This document shows, piece after piece, positions 1-7,858 of a DNA stretch of 34,524 bases. The translations under genes and the position numbers were made by a program. Every line of letters begins with the position of its first letter. Within the stretch, counting starts at the first letter, position 1. The stretch comes from CAYOKT01 sp964404605 (GTDB lineage: Bacteria; Electryoneota; Electryoneia; Electryoneales; Electryoneaceae): contig CAYOKT010000027.1 of the NCBI GenBank assembly GCA_964404605.1, positions 1 through 34,524 on the forward strand. Direction: 5' to 3'. The notes under the pieces are model-generated. The model saw only the letters and a program-made list of their open reading frames with translations. It did no database searches and had not been told where the DNA came from.

Positions 1-240
1 TCACTCCTCCAGAAAGATGTGAGTAAGAGACAGGACTGAAGTCCCGGGCCACCCGACGATCATATATGGACTGAGACCATGGTGAGTATTGTTGGCGAGT
101 AGTTTATCGAAAAAACCATGAAGGATAACAAGAAGCAAGTCTTGGGGATGAGTTTGGTTATTCCAAGCTGCCTCGAAGATCTCTTGTGTGGCTTCATTGG
201 CTAAGGGGGCGAACTCTTCTAAGTACTCTTTATATATCAT
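1..240 (-). CDS. Small hypothetical protein (79 aa)
   Basis: This is a complete reading frame running from an ATG at 240 to a TGA at 1-3. I do not recognise a family. The first 60 residues look like a real soluble, helical, acidic protein. The last 20 residues (GWPGTSVLS and on) are encoded by a dispersed palindromic repeat (positions 40-54) that also occurs in non-coding DNA near 9891 and 30618. The C terminus may therefore be an out-of-context extension created by repeat insertion into a formerly longer gene. Base composition here is AT-richer than the rest of the window, which suggests an acquired or decaying stretch. No clear ribosome-binding site is visible. It could equally be a gene remnant. 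Confidence 0.4.
   Translation of the reverse strand: MIYKEYLEEFAPLANEATQEIFEAAWNNQTHPQDLLLVILHGFFDKLLANNTHHGLSPYMIVGWPGTSVLSLTHIFLEE
40..54 (+). repeat. Dispersed repeat copy 1 (AGTCCCGGGCCACCC)
   Basis: The 15-mer AGTCCCGGGCCACCC is present here, again at 9891-9905, and in inverted orientation at 30618-30632. In this copy it is preceded by GGACTGA, so GGACT and AGTCC can pair as a small hairpin. It lies inside the small reading frame 1-240. Confidence 0.6.
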
Positions 241-385
241 AGTTGCGATCCATCATTTCACTAATAATATGCTCGTACTAGCGCTGAGATCCCTCAAAGG
301 GAGCTTCATTTCTCTTTGGCTTCGCTACGCTACGCCGTCACGAGAAACTGGCTACACGTAGCGGGGCCCCTTCGCTGTTTTCGGT

Positions 386-440
386 GGGGCACGGCACCAT
401 GGCTGCGCCAAAGGCTTCACCGCGGCTAGCGCCGTGCCCC
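386..440. repeat. Inverted repeat GGGGCACGGC / GCCGTGCCCC
   Basis: The perfect 10-bp arms lie at 386-395 and 431-440 with a 35-base spacer. The element lies 45 bases beyond the dnaK stop codon. It could fold at the 3' end of the dnaK transcript, but neither arm is followed by a T run, so a rho-independent terminator is not clearly supported. The rest of 241-484 holds no gene that I can see. Confidence 0.5.
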
Positions 441-484
441 TACCCCTTCATCTATCGTCAAACGGGCGGTTTCAGGGACGAGGA

Positions 485-2392
485 TCACTTGTCATCATCG
501 TCCACCACCTCGTAATCGGCGGTCTCGACCTCCTCCTCGCCCGAGGGTTCCCCGGCTTCGCCAGCTTCCGCGCCGGCACCGGCTTCCGCACCGCCGGCCT
601 GCTGGTAAAGGCGCGTGGAGACCTCCTGCCAGGTCTTGGCGAGTTCCTCATCGGCGGCCTTGATCTCCGCCAGGCTCCCGCTCTTGAGGGCGTTCTCCAC
701 CTTCTCCGCCGCGCTGTTCAGCTTGCCCTTGTCCTCGGCGCTGATCTTGTCGCCCAGCTCCTCGACCTGCTTCCGGGTCTGGTGGACACGGGCATCCGCC
801 TCGTTGCGTGTATCAACTTCCTCGCGCCGGCGGGCGTCCTCCTCGGCGTGACGCTTGGCGTCCTCCTTCATCTTCTCGACCTCTTCCTTGGTCAGGCCGG
901 AGGAGGCTTCGATCTTGATCGACTGCTCCTTGCCGGTGGCCTTGTCCTTCGCGCTCACCGAAAGGATGCCGTTCGCATCGATGTCGAAGGTCACCTCGAT
1001 CTGCGGGACGCCGCGCGGAGCCGGCGGAATCCCTGTGAGCTGGAAGCGGCCGATGGTCTTGTTGTCCGCGGCCATCTGACGCTCCCCCTGCAGCACGTGG
1101 ATGTCCACCGTGGTCTGGCCGTCCGAGGCGGTCGAGAAGATCTCCGACTTGCGGGTCGGGATGGTGGTGTTCGCCTCGATCAGCTTGGTCGCCACGCCGC
1201 CGAGGGTCTCGATGCCGAGGGAAAGCGGGGTGACATCGAGGAGGACCACATCCTGCACATCGCCCGCGAGCACGCCGCCCTGGATCGCCGCGCCGACGGC
1301 GACGACCTCATCCGGGTTGACCCCCTTGTGCGGTTTCTTGCCGAAGAACTTCTCCACCTCTTCCTGGATAGCCGGGATGCGGGTGGAGCCGCCGACCAGG
1401 ATCACCTCGTCGATGTCGCTGACCGACAGCTTGGCGTCTTTCAGCGCCTGCTTACAGGGTCCGATCGCCCTTTCGATCAGGTCCGCCACGAGGCTCTCGA
1501 ACTTCGCCCGGGTGAGGTTCATGTCGAGGTGCTTCGGCCCCTCCTGGGTGGCGGTGATGAACGGCAGGTTGATCTGGGTCTGGGCGACGCTGGAGAGCTC
1601 GATTTTCGCCTTCTCCGCCGCTTCCTTCAGCCGCTGCAACGCCATCTTGTCCTTGCGCAGGTCGATGCCGGTCTCTTTCTTGAACTCATCGGCCAGCCAC
1701 TCGATGATGCGCTGATCGAAATCATCCCCGCCGAGATGGGTGTCGCCGTTGGTGGACTTCACCTCGAACACGCCGTCCCCGATATCGAGGATCGAGATGT
1801 CGAACGTCCCGCCGCCGAGGTCGAACACGGCGACCTTTTCATCCTTTTTCTTGTCAAGGCCGTAGGCGAGGGAAGCCGCGGTCGGCTCGTTGATGATCCG
1901 CTCCACCTTCAGACCGGCGATCTCGCCGGCGTCCTTGGTCGCCTGCCGCTGGGAGTCGTTGAAGTAGGCGGGCACGGTGATCACCGCGCGCTTCACCTCG
2001 TGCCCGAGATAATCCTCGGCCGCCTGCTTCAGTTTCTGCAGGATCATCGCCGAGATTTCGGGCGGGGTGTACGTCTTCCCCGAGACGTCGATCTCGACCT
2101 TGTTGTTCTTCCCGGAAGTCACCTTGAACGGCACTTCCTTGATCTCGTTGCCGACCTCGTCGAAGGTGCGGCCCATGAACCGCTTGATCGAGGAGATCGT
2201 ATTCTCCGGATTGGTGATCGCCTGGCGCTTGGCGGGGGCGCCGACGAGACGCTCTCCGGACTTGGTGAACGCCACCACCGAGGGGGTCGTCCGGGCGCCT
2301 TCCGCGTTCTGGATGACGACGGGCTCACCGCCCTCCATCACGGCGACCACCGAGTTCGTTGTTCCGAGGTCTATACCGATGATCTTGTCCAT
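485..2392 (-). CDS. dnaK: Molecular chaperone DnaK (Hsp70)
   Basis: DnaK is the ATP-dependent cytoplasmic chaperone that binds exposed hydrophobic peptides and works with DnaJ and GrpE. The protein (635 aa, usual length) opens with MDKIIGIDLGTTNS, the phosphate-1 motif of the actin-fold ATPase. The linker VVLLDVTPLSLG lies near residue 385, followed by the beta-sandwich substrate domain and the helical lid. It ends with a Gly/Ala/Glu-rich tail and EVVDDDDK, the typical GrpE/J-interacting tail of bacterial DnaK. The frame stays open upstream to 2539, but family length and the purine-rich AAAGGGAAAGGC just before the ATG at 2392 favour this start (an alternative ATG lies 18 bases earlier). No dnaJ, grpE or hrcA is adjacent, and no CIRCE operator is visible upstream. 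Confidence 0.97.
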   Translation of the reverse strand: MDKIIGIDLGTTNSVVAVMEGGEPVVIQNAEGARTTPSVVAFTKSGERLVGAPAKRQAITNPENTISSIKRFMGRTFDEVGNEIKEVPFKVTSGKNNKVEIDVSGKTYTPPEISAMILQKLKQAAEDYLGHEVKRAVITVPAYFNDSQRQATKDAGEIAGLKVERIINEPTAASLAYGLDKKKDEKVAVFDLGGGTFDISILDIGDGVFEVKSTNGDTHLGGDDFDQRIIEWLADEFKKETGIDLRKDKMALQRLKEAAEKAKIELSSVAQTQINLPFITATQEGPKHLDMNLTRAKFESLVADLIERAIGPCKQALKDAKLSVSDIDEVILVGGSTRIPAIQEEVEKFFGKKPHKGVNPDEVVAVGAAIQGGVLAGDVQDVVLLDVTPLSLGIETLGGVATKLIEANTTIPTRKSEIFSTASDGQTTVDIHVLQGERQMAADNKTIGRFQLTGIPPAPRGVPQIEVTFDIDANGILSVSAKDKATGKEQSIKIEASSGLTKEEVEKMKEDAKRHAEEDARRREEVDTRNEADARVHQTRKQVEELGDKISAEDKGKLNSAAEKVENALKSGSLAEIKAADEELAKTWQEVSTRLYQQAGGAEAGAGAEAGEAGEPSGEEEVETADYEVVDDDDK

Positions 2393-2551
2393 CTTGCCTT
2401 TCCCTTTCATCCGTAGCAAATCACCGTTGTTGTAGTTCTTCGCACACCCAATCAGCAATCCCCGTGCCACTTCGGACGACGCGTACTCCAAGGGGAGAAT
2501 CGGGGTGTGAACTGGAAGTGCACGCCGCGAAATCCGCAATCCACACTTCTT

Positions 2552-2582
2552 ATTCTATGGCAACCCGTTGGAAAATCGTCAA
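2552..2582 (-). promoter_or_regulatory. Possible dnaK promoter
   Basis: On the minus strand TTGACG (2577-2582) is followed after 19 bases by TAGAAT (2552-2557). The spacing is longer than ideal. It would give a leader of about 150 bases before the dnaK ATG. The 400-base gap 2393-2792 holds no other convincing element; a short tandem ATGGCAGA repeat lies near 2715-2733. Confidence 0.35.
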
Positions 2583-2792
2583 CAGAAAGCCCCGATTGCG
2601 AACGTTGGGAGAATCCAACAGGTTTCACCTCGACCGGTCCTCCCGCCCCGGCACGAAAACTCTTGTGACGATGGGATTCGAGCCCTTATTGCGATGTTTG
2701 CGGATCTCTGTCAGGATGGCAGAATATGGCAGAAGTCGGAGAACATCGGCGCAGGAGGAGCATGAGGCGTAAGGTACGGATAAGCCGGCGCT

Positions 2793-3467
2793 TTAAAGCC
2801 GCGTGTCGCCCCCCTTCCCCTGTTGCAGGTCGTCCCAGAGGCGAAGCACCTTTTCTCCCTCGCCGGGGCCGAGGAGAGCGACGATCATCCGAAGAAGCTT
2901 GTCGAGGACATCAGGATCGCACCCCACGCGCAGCGCACCCCGCAGGTGGCTGTGAAGCTGGCGCAACCGCGCCTTCGACGCGAGCACCGCCACGGAGATC
3001 AGTTCGCGGGTCGTATCCGCCAGCACGCCGCGCGAGAGGACCTTGCCATAGCCTTCGACGATCATCCAGCGGGCGAGTTCCGGGCTCAGGGAATCTACCC
3101 TCGATCTCAGCGGTTCGGCGACGGAACCGTAGATCCTCTCGTACAGTTCCCGCCCGCGCCGGTCCCACTCCTCCCAGTTCCCATAGTCGCCCTCTTCCAC
3201 GGGAGCCGGGTCGCCGGGCCAGACATCGCCGAGCAGAATCATCCCCTCGAGCGCCGTCGGATACCCGTCATGGAGGTAGGTTTGCAGGATGGCTTCACGC
3301 ACCGCCTCGCGCCCGGTCCCATCGGCGCGAAGCTCCCGGATCGCCCCGGCGGCCTCCTCGTTCCGCTGGAACACCAGCAGGGCGGCGAGACGCGCGAGGG
3401 AGAACGCCGCACCCGCGCCGGAATCGTGCCCGTCCGAAGCGGCAACTTTTCTCTCCGGTGCCATCAT
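2793..3467 (-). CDS. Carboxymuconolactone decarboxylase/AhpD-fold family protein
   Basis: This is an all-helical protein of about 224 aa resembling the carboxymuconolactone decarboxylase (CMD) superfamily. Two CMD-like helical repeats can be seen: REAVREAILQTYLHDGYPTA, and TRELISVAVLASKARLRQLH followed by HLRGALRVG. The redox CxxC of AhpD is absent (the equivalent segment reads SKARLRQLHSH), so a peroxidase-partner role is unlikely and a non-redox hydrolase, decarboxylase or binding role is more probable. The start is set at the first of two adjacent ATGs (3467/3464) because GGGAGGAG (3473-3480) lies 5-8 bases upstream; the open frame to 3506 lacks this. It lies between dnaK and a TPR gene with gaps of 400 and 158 bases, so it is probably monocistronic. 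The exact reaction cannot be told from sequence. Confidence 0.8.
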   Translation of the reverse strand: MMAPERKVAASDGHDSGAGAAFSLARLAALLVFQRNEEAAGAIRELRADGTGREAVREAILQTYLHDGYPTALEGMILLGDVWPGDPAPVEEGDYGNWEEWDRRGRELYERIYGSVAEPLRSRVDSLSPELARWMIVEGYGKVLSRGVLADTTRELISVAVLASKARLRQLHSHLRGALRVGCDPDVLDKLLRMIVALLGPGEGEKVLRLWDDLQQGKGGDTRL

Positions 3468-3576
3468 CCTGTCTCCTCCCCGCCTCGTTTCAGCGCCGTG
3501 CGGCACGCCCGGAAACCGCGATTCATCCGGCGATCCCGCGCTTTTTCCCGGTCGCGGTTTCCCTTCCCCCTAGAGG

Positions 3577-3602
3577 AAACGGGCGCCCGAAGACGCCCGC
3601 TT
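3577..3602 (-). terminator. Terminator-like hairpin after the TPR gene
   Basis: On the minus strand, CGGGCG (3594-3599) pairs with CGCCCG (3580-3585) across an 8-base loop, extendable by AAG/TTT. Only three Ts follow, so it is a weak intrinsic terminator. It lies 24 bases after the stop of the TPR gene. Confidence 0.45.
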
Positions 3603-3625
3603 GAATCCATGTTCCCGCGGCCCGC

Positions 3626-4642
3626 TCAGAACTCCCCGCGGATCGACTTGATCTGGTATTCGGCCGCCTGGCGGTAGTTGCGGTCCTTCTCCGCCTTCTG
3701 ATAGGCAGCGATCGCATCCGAGCTCTTGTTGAGGTGTTCATACGCCCAGCCCAGCTCGAACCATGCCGGGGCGTAATTCGCGTTGATCTCCGTGGCCCTC
3801 GCCGCGGCGCTCGCGGCCTCGCTGAACCGGCTCAGCTTGTTCAGGTTCTCGGCGAGGGCGGTATGGTACTTGTAGTCCTTGGGCGCGTGTTCCACGGCCT
3901 TCTTCAAGGCGTCCACCGCCGAGGTATAATCCTTCAGCGCCTCGTACGCCTTGCCCATGTTGAACCACGCCTCGGCATACTCGGGCATCAGGTTCGTCGC
4001 CTGCTGGTAGGCGCTCACCGCCTGACGGTCGTTTTTCTGGCGATGGTAGGCAAGCCCGAGTCCGTTGAACGCCTTGGCGCGGTCCTTGGCGGAGGCATCC
4101 TGCACCGCGACCGCGGACTGGAACGCCTTGACCGCCTCATCCAGCCGCTTCATCCGGCTGAGGAGCAGGCCCCGCGCGGTGTGTGCCCGGACATAGTTCC
4201 CATTCAGCTTCGTCGCCTGCGTGAAGGCGTCCAGCGCGTCCTGGTATTTCTTGAGACGCTGAAATGCGATGCCGAGACTGTAAAAGGTCTTCGGTTCCAG
4301 CGGGTTCAGCTTCGCGGATTCCTGGAGGGCGGTGACGGCATCACTGTAACGACGGGCGCGAAGGTTTTTGATCCCCTCATTGTACTTCGTGATCGCCTTG
4401 GTGCGAGTCGCCTGGTCCGCTTTCATCGCGTCCATCAGGGACTGGATCTCCGCTTCGAGCGCCTTGTATTGCTGCAACAGTACGTCGTACGCTTCCGGTG
4501 ATTCGGCGTTCGCCATCTGTTCGCGAAGGGTTTCGAGCTGTTTCATCTTCGCTTCGATTTCCGGGGACTGGGTGATCCCCGCAAGTGCGATCGTCCACCC
4601 CACCGCCAGGGCGAGAAACAGCATTGCGATTCGCTTGAACAT
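3626..4642 (-). CDS. Secreted/periplasmic TPR-repeat protein
   Basis: The protein (338 aa) starts with a signal peptide (MFKRIAMLFLALAVGWTIALAG). A predicted coiled-coil stretch follows (residues 25-85, heptad-like, rich in Glu, Gln, Leu, Met). At least six tetratricopeptide repeats cover about residues 85-325; clear units include YNEGIKNLRARRYSDAV, FYSLGIAFQRLKKYQDALDAF and WFNMGKAYEALKDYTSAVDA. It is probably a periplasmic scaffold; the partner is unknown. The coiled coil before the repeats resembles the layout of YbgF/CpoB-type proteins, but the order and length of the repeats do not allow that name. It has its own strong promoter (4684-4712), so it is transcribed separately from dnaE2 upstream. 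Confidence 0.85.
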   Translation of the reverse strand: MFKRIAMLFLALAVGWTIALAGITQSPEIEAKMKQLETLREQMANAESPEAYDVLLQQYKALEAEIQSLMDAMKADQATRTKAITKYNEGIKNLRARRYSDAVTALQESAKLNPLEPKTFYSLGIAFQRLKKYQDALDAFTQATKLNGNYVRAHTARGLLLSRMKRLDEAVKAFQSAVAVQDASAKDRAKAFNGLGLAYHRQKNDRQAVSAYQQATNLMPEYAEAWFNMGKAYEALKDYTSAVDALKKAVEHAPKDYKYHTALAENLNKLSRFSEAASAAARATEINANYAPAWFELGWAYEHLNKSSDAIAAYQKAEKDRNYRQAAEYQIKSIRGEF

Positions 4643-4683
4643 CGGCCCACCTTGTTTTCGGTACTCTTCCTGTATCGGGGCGG

Positions 4684-4712
4684 AATATAGAACTCAACCT
4701 TCCCACCTGCAA
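4684..4712 (-). promoter_or_regulatory. Sigma-70-type promoter of the TPR gene
   Basis: On the minus strand TTGCAG (4707-4712), a 17-base spacer and TATATT (4684-4689) followed by CCG. The predicted start of transcription is near 4677, about 35 bases before the ATG. The -10 fits the TAnnTT pattern seen at other genes in this window. Confidence 0.6.
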
Positions 4713-4760
4713 GCGGAAATTTCCTCCTTTTTTCACGCCGGGGGCCGCCCTCTTTCTTTC

Positions 4761-7700
4761 TCACTCGCGAGTCCGCCGCCGGGTTGCGTGCGCGGCGGGA
4801 CGCCCGACCCTCTCCACCCGCCGTGCCACGAGGGTCGCCACTCCATGATCCTCCTCCACCCTCCCCTCGATGCGGAACGGGCCGTGCCCGCGGAGGATCG
4901 GGGCATACCGCCGGTAGACACGTGGGAAAAGGGTGGCCTCGAACGTGCCCGTGAGGTCCTCGAGGGAGAGGAAGAGCATCGTCTCCCTCCGCGCGCGAGT
5001 GGTGATGCGTTTGTGCGCGTACGCCCATCCGATCATCGCCACCTGTTTCCCGATGTTCCCCTCGAGCGCCCGGGCGGGTGAACAGCCATCAGAGGGAAGC
5101 GCAAGCAGCGACAGGGGATGCGGACCCGGGGAAAACCCGAGCAGACGCCGCTCGGCGGCCCATTTCTCCTCCGCTGTCCAGTCCGGGACCGGGTTCAGGC
5201 CGCTGAACGGGTCCTCGACCCCCGCGGCCAGCGGGCCGGGGCCGACCCGCATCGAATCGAACGCCGCGCGCAGGTTGCGCAGCATCGTGGGGCGCCGCTC
5301 GCCGGTGAAATCGAACGCGCCGCAGGAGATCAGCGCCTCGGCCTCGTCACGGGCAACCCGAATCCGCCGGAGAAAATCGCCAAGGCCGGTGTAGGGACCG
5401 TTCGCTTCCCGTTCCGCGATGATCCGCCCCGGTGTCTCCTCGCGCAGCACGCCGATCCCCTTCAGCCCGAGCCGGATGCTCCGCCCGGCGCCGCGGTGTT
5501 CGAGGGAGCTGCGGTTGACATCCGGGAGCCGGACCGTGAGCCCCATCCGCCGCGCCTCCTCGACATAGGCCGCCTGGCTGTAGTATCCGCCCCCGTTCGC
5601 CAGCACCGCCGCGATGAACTCGGCCGGGTGATGAGCCCGGAGGTAGGCGATCTGCATCGACAGCACGGCGAAGGAGGCGCTGTGAGCCTTGCAGAAGGCG
5701 TACCCCGCGAAGGAGGCGATCTGGCGCCAGATCTCGCGTGCCGCCGGCTCCTCGATACCGTTGCCCCGGCATCCCTGAAGGAATTCCCCGTGCAATCTCT
5801 CCATCTCACCCGGCGAGCGGTGTTTCCCGCTCATCGCCCGGCGCAGGCTGTCCGCGCGGCTGAGACTGAGACCGGCGAGACGGTGGGCGACCTTGATCAC
5901 ATCCTCCTGGTAGATCATCACCCCGAACGTCTCGCCCAGGAGCTCGCGCATCTTCGGGTGGAGATAGACCGCTTTCGCGGGATCCCGCACACACTCGATG
6001 TACTGCTGCATCATGCCCGATTCGCTGACACCCGGCCGGATCACGGAACTGGCCGCCGTCAGCAGCTCGAAATTGTCGCACTCCAACTTGCGCAGGAGCA
6101 CACGCATGCCCGGCGATTCGACGTAGAAAACTCCCATCGTATCACCGGTGCGGAGCAGCTTCCGTGTCGCGGGATCGGTGAAGATGCGCCCGGTGTCCTC
6201 CACCGGGGGCGGGGTCCCGGTGTTCTCCCGGACCATGCGTGAGGCATCCTTGAGCACGCCCAGCGCCCGCTGGCTTAACAGGTCGATCTTCACCAGGCCA
6301 AGTTCCTCGATACCGTACATGTCATATTGGGTGATAACGAACCCCTTCGCGGCGCGTTCGAGCCCGGTCCAGCGGGTAATCTTCCCGGGCGCGATCACCA
6401 CGCCCCCGGCATGAATCGACAAGTGGCGCGGCAGCCCCAGGATGCGCTCCGCATCCGCGACGACACCGTTCCAGGGCGGACGGTCCAACGGCAGATCGGC
6501 GGTTTCCGGCGCTTCCCGCAGCCGTTCCGCCAGCGAACCACCGTGCATGAAATACGGAATGCGGCGGGTCAGGCGGCTCACCTCCCCGCCCGGGATGCCG
6601 CGGGCAAGCGCCGATTCGCGCAGGGCGGAGCGGGCGCGGAAGGTGACATAGGTGCCGATCATCGCCACATGATCGTCCCCATACGTCCGGTAAACCCGCC
6701 GGAGCACCTCATCACGGTCCCGCCAGGAGAAATCGAGGTCCACATCCGGTGGGCTGCTGCGCTCCGGGTTCAGGAAGCGCTCGAAGTAGAGGTTGTACTT
6801 CAACGGACAGACGTCCGTTAACCGGAGGGTGTAGCAGACGATGCTGTTCGCCGCCGAGCCGCGCCCGAGGGTGCGCACGCCGCGGCTCCAGGCATCGCGG
6901 GCGATATCATGCACGATGACCATGTACCCGGAGAACCCGAGGTGCTCGATCACACCGAGTTCGTACGCCAGCCGACGGCGCGCCTCCTCCGGGGGCGCCG
7001 GCCCGTAGCGCTCCCGCAGACCGCGTTCGCAGCGCCCGCGCAACTCCTCGAACGCGCTTCTCCCCTCCGGCAGGCGGGGATGCGGAAAGTGCAGCTCGCC
7101 CAGCGGCAGGTCGCAGACACACTGCTCCGCGATCACGCGGCTGTTCCGAAGCGCTTCCGGCAGTCCCTGAAACGCGCGCAGCAACTCCGCGCCGTCATGC
7201 AGCGATCGCGCCGGCGACTTCCCGCCCGTGCGCTTCGCCTCGGGAAGGAGCACCTGGCGCTGTCCGATCGCCCGAAGCAGGGCCACGGTGTTCCGCTCCT
7301 CCGGGGTCGCGCAGGAGACCGGCATCGCCGCCACGACCGGCAGCCGGAGCGATCTGCACGCCTGCCAGACCCGCCTCGCCGCCTTTCGGCCGGAGTCTCC
7401 CGCGGGAAGCGGAAGCACTCCGTATACCCGGCCCGCCGGGAGCCGTCTCCTCAGAATCCTCAGCAGATCGGGATCCTCCGCCGCGGCGATCATCGACGGG
7501 CCGATTCCTCCCGCCGCCGCCTCGAGTGTGAACCCCGGTTCGAGCAACCGTTCGCTCGAAAGCCGGCAGAGTTCAGCGTACCCGTCGAGCCCGACGGCCC
7601 ACAGGAACATCACGTGCCGTTCATCACGGGGGTCATCGAGGAGGAGACCGAGAACCGGCTGGATCCCGGCCTCTTTCGCGGCCTTGCAGCCCCGGATCAG

Positions 7701-7856
7701 GCCGCTGACACGGTTGCGGTCCGTGAACCCGATCGCCGCCTGGCCCAACCGGGCCGCCTCCTCCGCCAGTTCCTTCGCCCGTGATGCGCCCTCGTGGAAG
7801 GAAAACGGCGTGTGCACGGCGAGGTGCACGAAATCCCGCCAACCCGCGTTGTTCAT
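4761..7856 (-). CDS. dnaE2: Error-prone DNA polymerase III alpha-like subunit DnaE2 (ImuC)
   Basis: This C-family polymerase extends past DNA lesions as part of the SOS mutasome with ImuB. Domains in order: an N-terminal PHP domain (VHTPFSFHEGAS, GFTDRNRVSGL), somewhat degenerate because the first metal His of the 'HxH' pair is Ala; the palm with catalytic aspartates in PDVDLDF (about residues 368-374) and KIDLL (about 522); fingers; helix-hairpin-helix; and a C-terminal OB fold (about 930-1015). Its length of 1031 aa and its shorter C terminus fit DnaE2, not the replicative DnaE1 (about 1150 aa or more). The open frame begins at 7874 with MCGGLK, overlapping imuB by 16 bases; I prefer the ATG at 7856, three bases after the imuB stop codon, but the start is uncertain. 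It is cotranscribed with imuB. Confidence 0.93.
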   Translation of the reverse strand: MNNAGWRDFVHLAVHTPFSFHEGASRAKELAEEAARLGQAAIGFTDRNRVSGLIRGCKAAKEAGIQPVLGLLLDDPRDERHVMFLWAVGLDGYAELCRLSSERLLEPGFTLEAAAGGIGPSMIAAAEDPDLLRILRRRLPAGRVYGVLPLPAGDSGRKAARRVWQACRSLRLPVVAAMPVSCATPEERNTVALLRAIGQRQVLLPEAKRTGGKSPARSLHDGAELLRAFQGLPEALRNSRVIAEQCVCDLPLGELHFPHPRLPEGRSAFEELRGRCERGLRERYGPAPPEEARRRLAYELGVIEHLGFSGYMVIVHDIARDAWSRGVRTLGRGSAANSIVCYTLRLTDVCPLKYNLYFERFLNPERSSPPDVDLDFSWRDRDEVLRRVYRTYGDDHVAMIGTYVTFRARSALRESALARGIPGGEVSRLTRRIPYFMHGGSLAERLREAPETADLPLDRPPWNGVVADAERILGLPRHLSIHAGGVVIAPGKITRWTGLERAAKGFVITQYDMYGIEELGLVKIDLLSQRALGVLKDASRMVRENTGTPPPVEDTGRIFTDPATRKLLRTGDTMGVFYVESPGMRVLLRKLECDNFELLTAASSVIRPGVSESGMMQQYIECVRDPAKAVYLHPKMRELLGETFGVMIYQEDVIKVAHRLAGLSLSRADSLRRAMSGKHRSPGEMERLHGEFLQGCRGNGIEEPAAREIWRQIASFAGYAFCKAHSASFAVLSMQIAYLRAHHPAEFIAAVLANGGGYYSQAAYVEEARRMGLTVRLPDVNRSSLEHRGAGRSIRLGLKGIGVLREETPGRIIAEREANGPYTGLGDFLRRIRVARDEAEALISCGAFDFTGERRPTMLRNLRAAFDSMRVGPGPLAAGVEDPFSGLNPVPDWTAEEKWAAERRLLGFSPGPHPLSLLALPSDGCSPARALEGNIGKQVAMIGWAYAHKRITTRARRETMLFLSLEDLTGTFEATLFPRVYRRYAPILRGHGPFRIEGRVEEDHGVATLVARRVERVGRPAAHATRRRTRE

Positions 7857-7858
7857 CT

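Noticed and set aside
434..2416. A 660-codon open frame antisense to dnaK
   Set aside because: Shadow of dnaK codon usage (Leu/Arg/Gly/Asp-rich, no motif). The minus strand encodes unmistakable DnaK.
2393..2792. Search for a CIRCE (TTAGCACTC-N9-GAGTGCTAA) or sigma-32 promoter upstream of dnaK
   Set aside because: No such inverted repeat or CCCCAT-type -10 is present.
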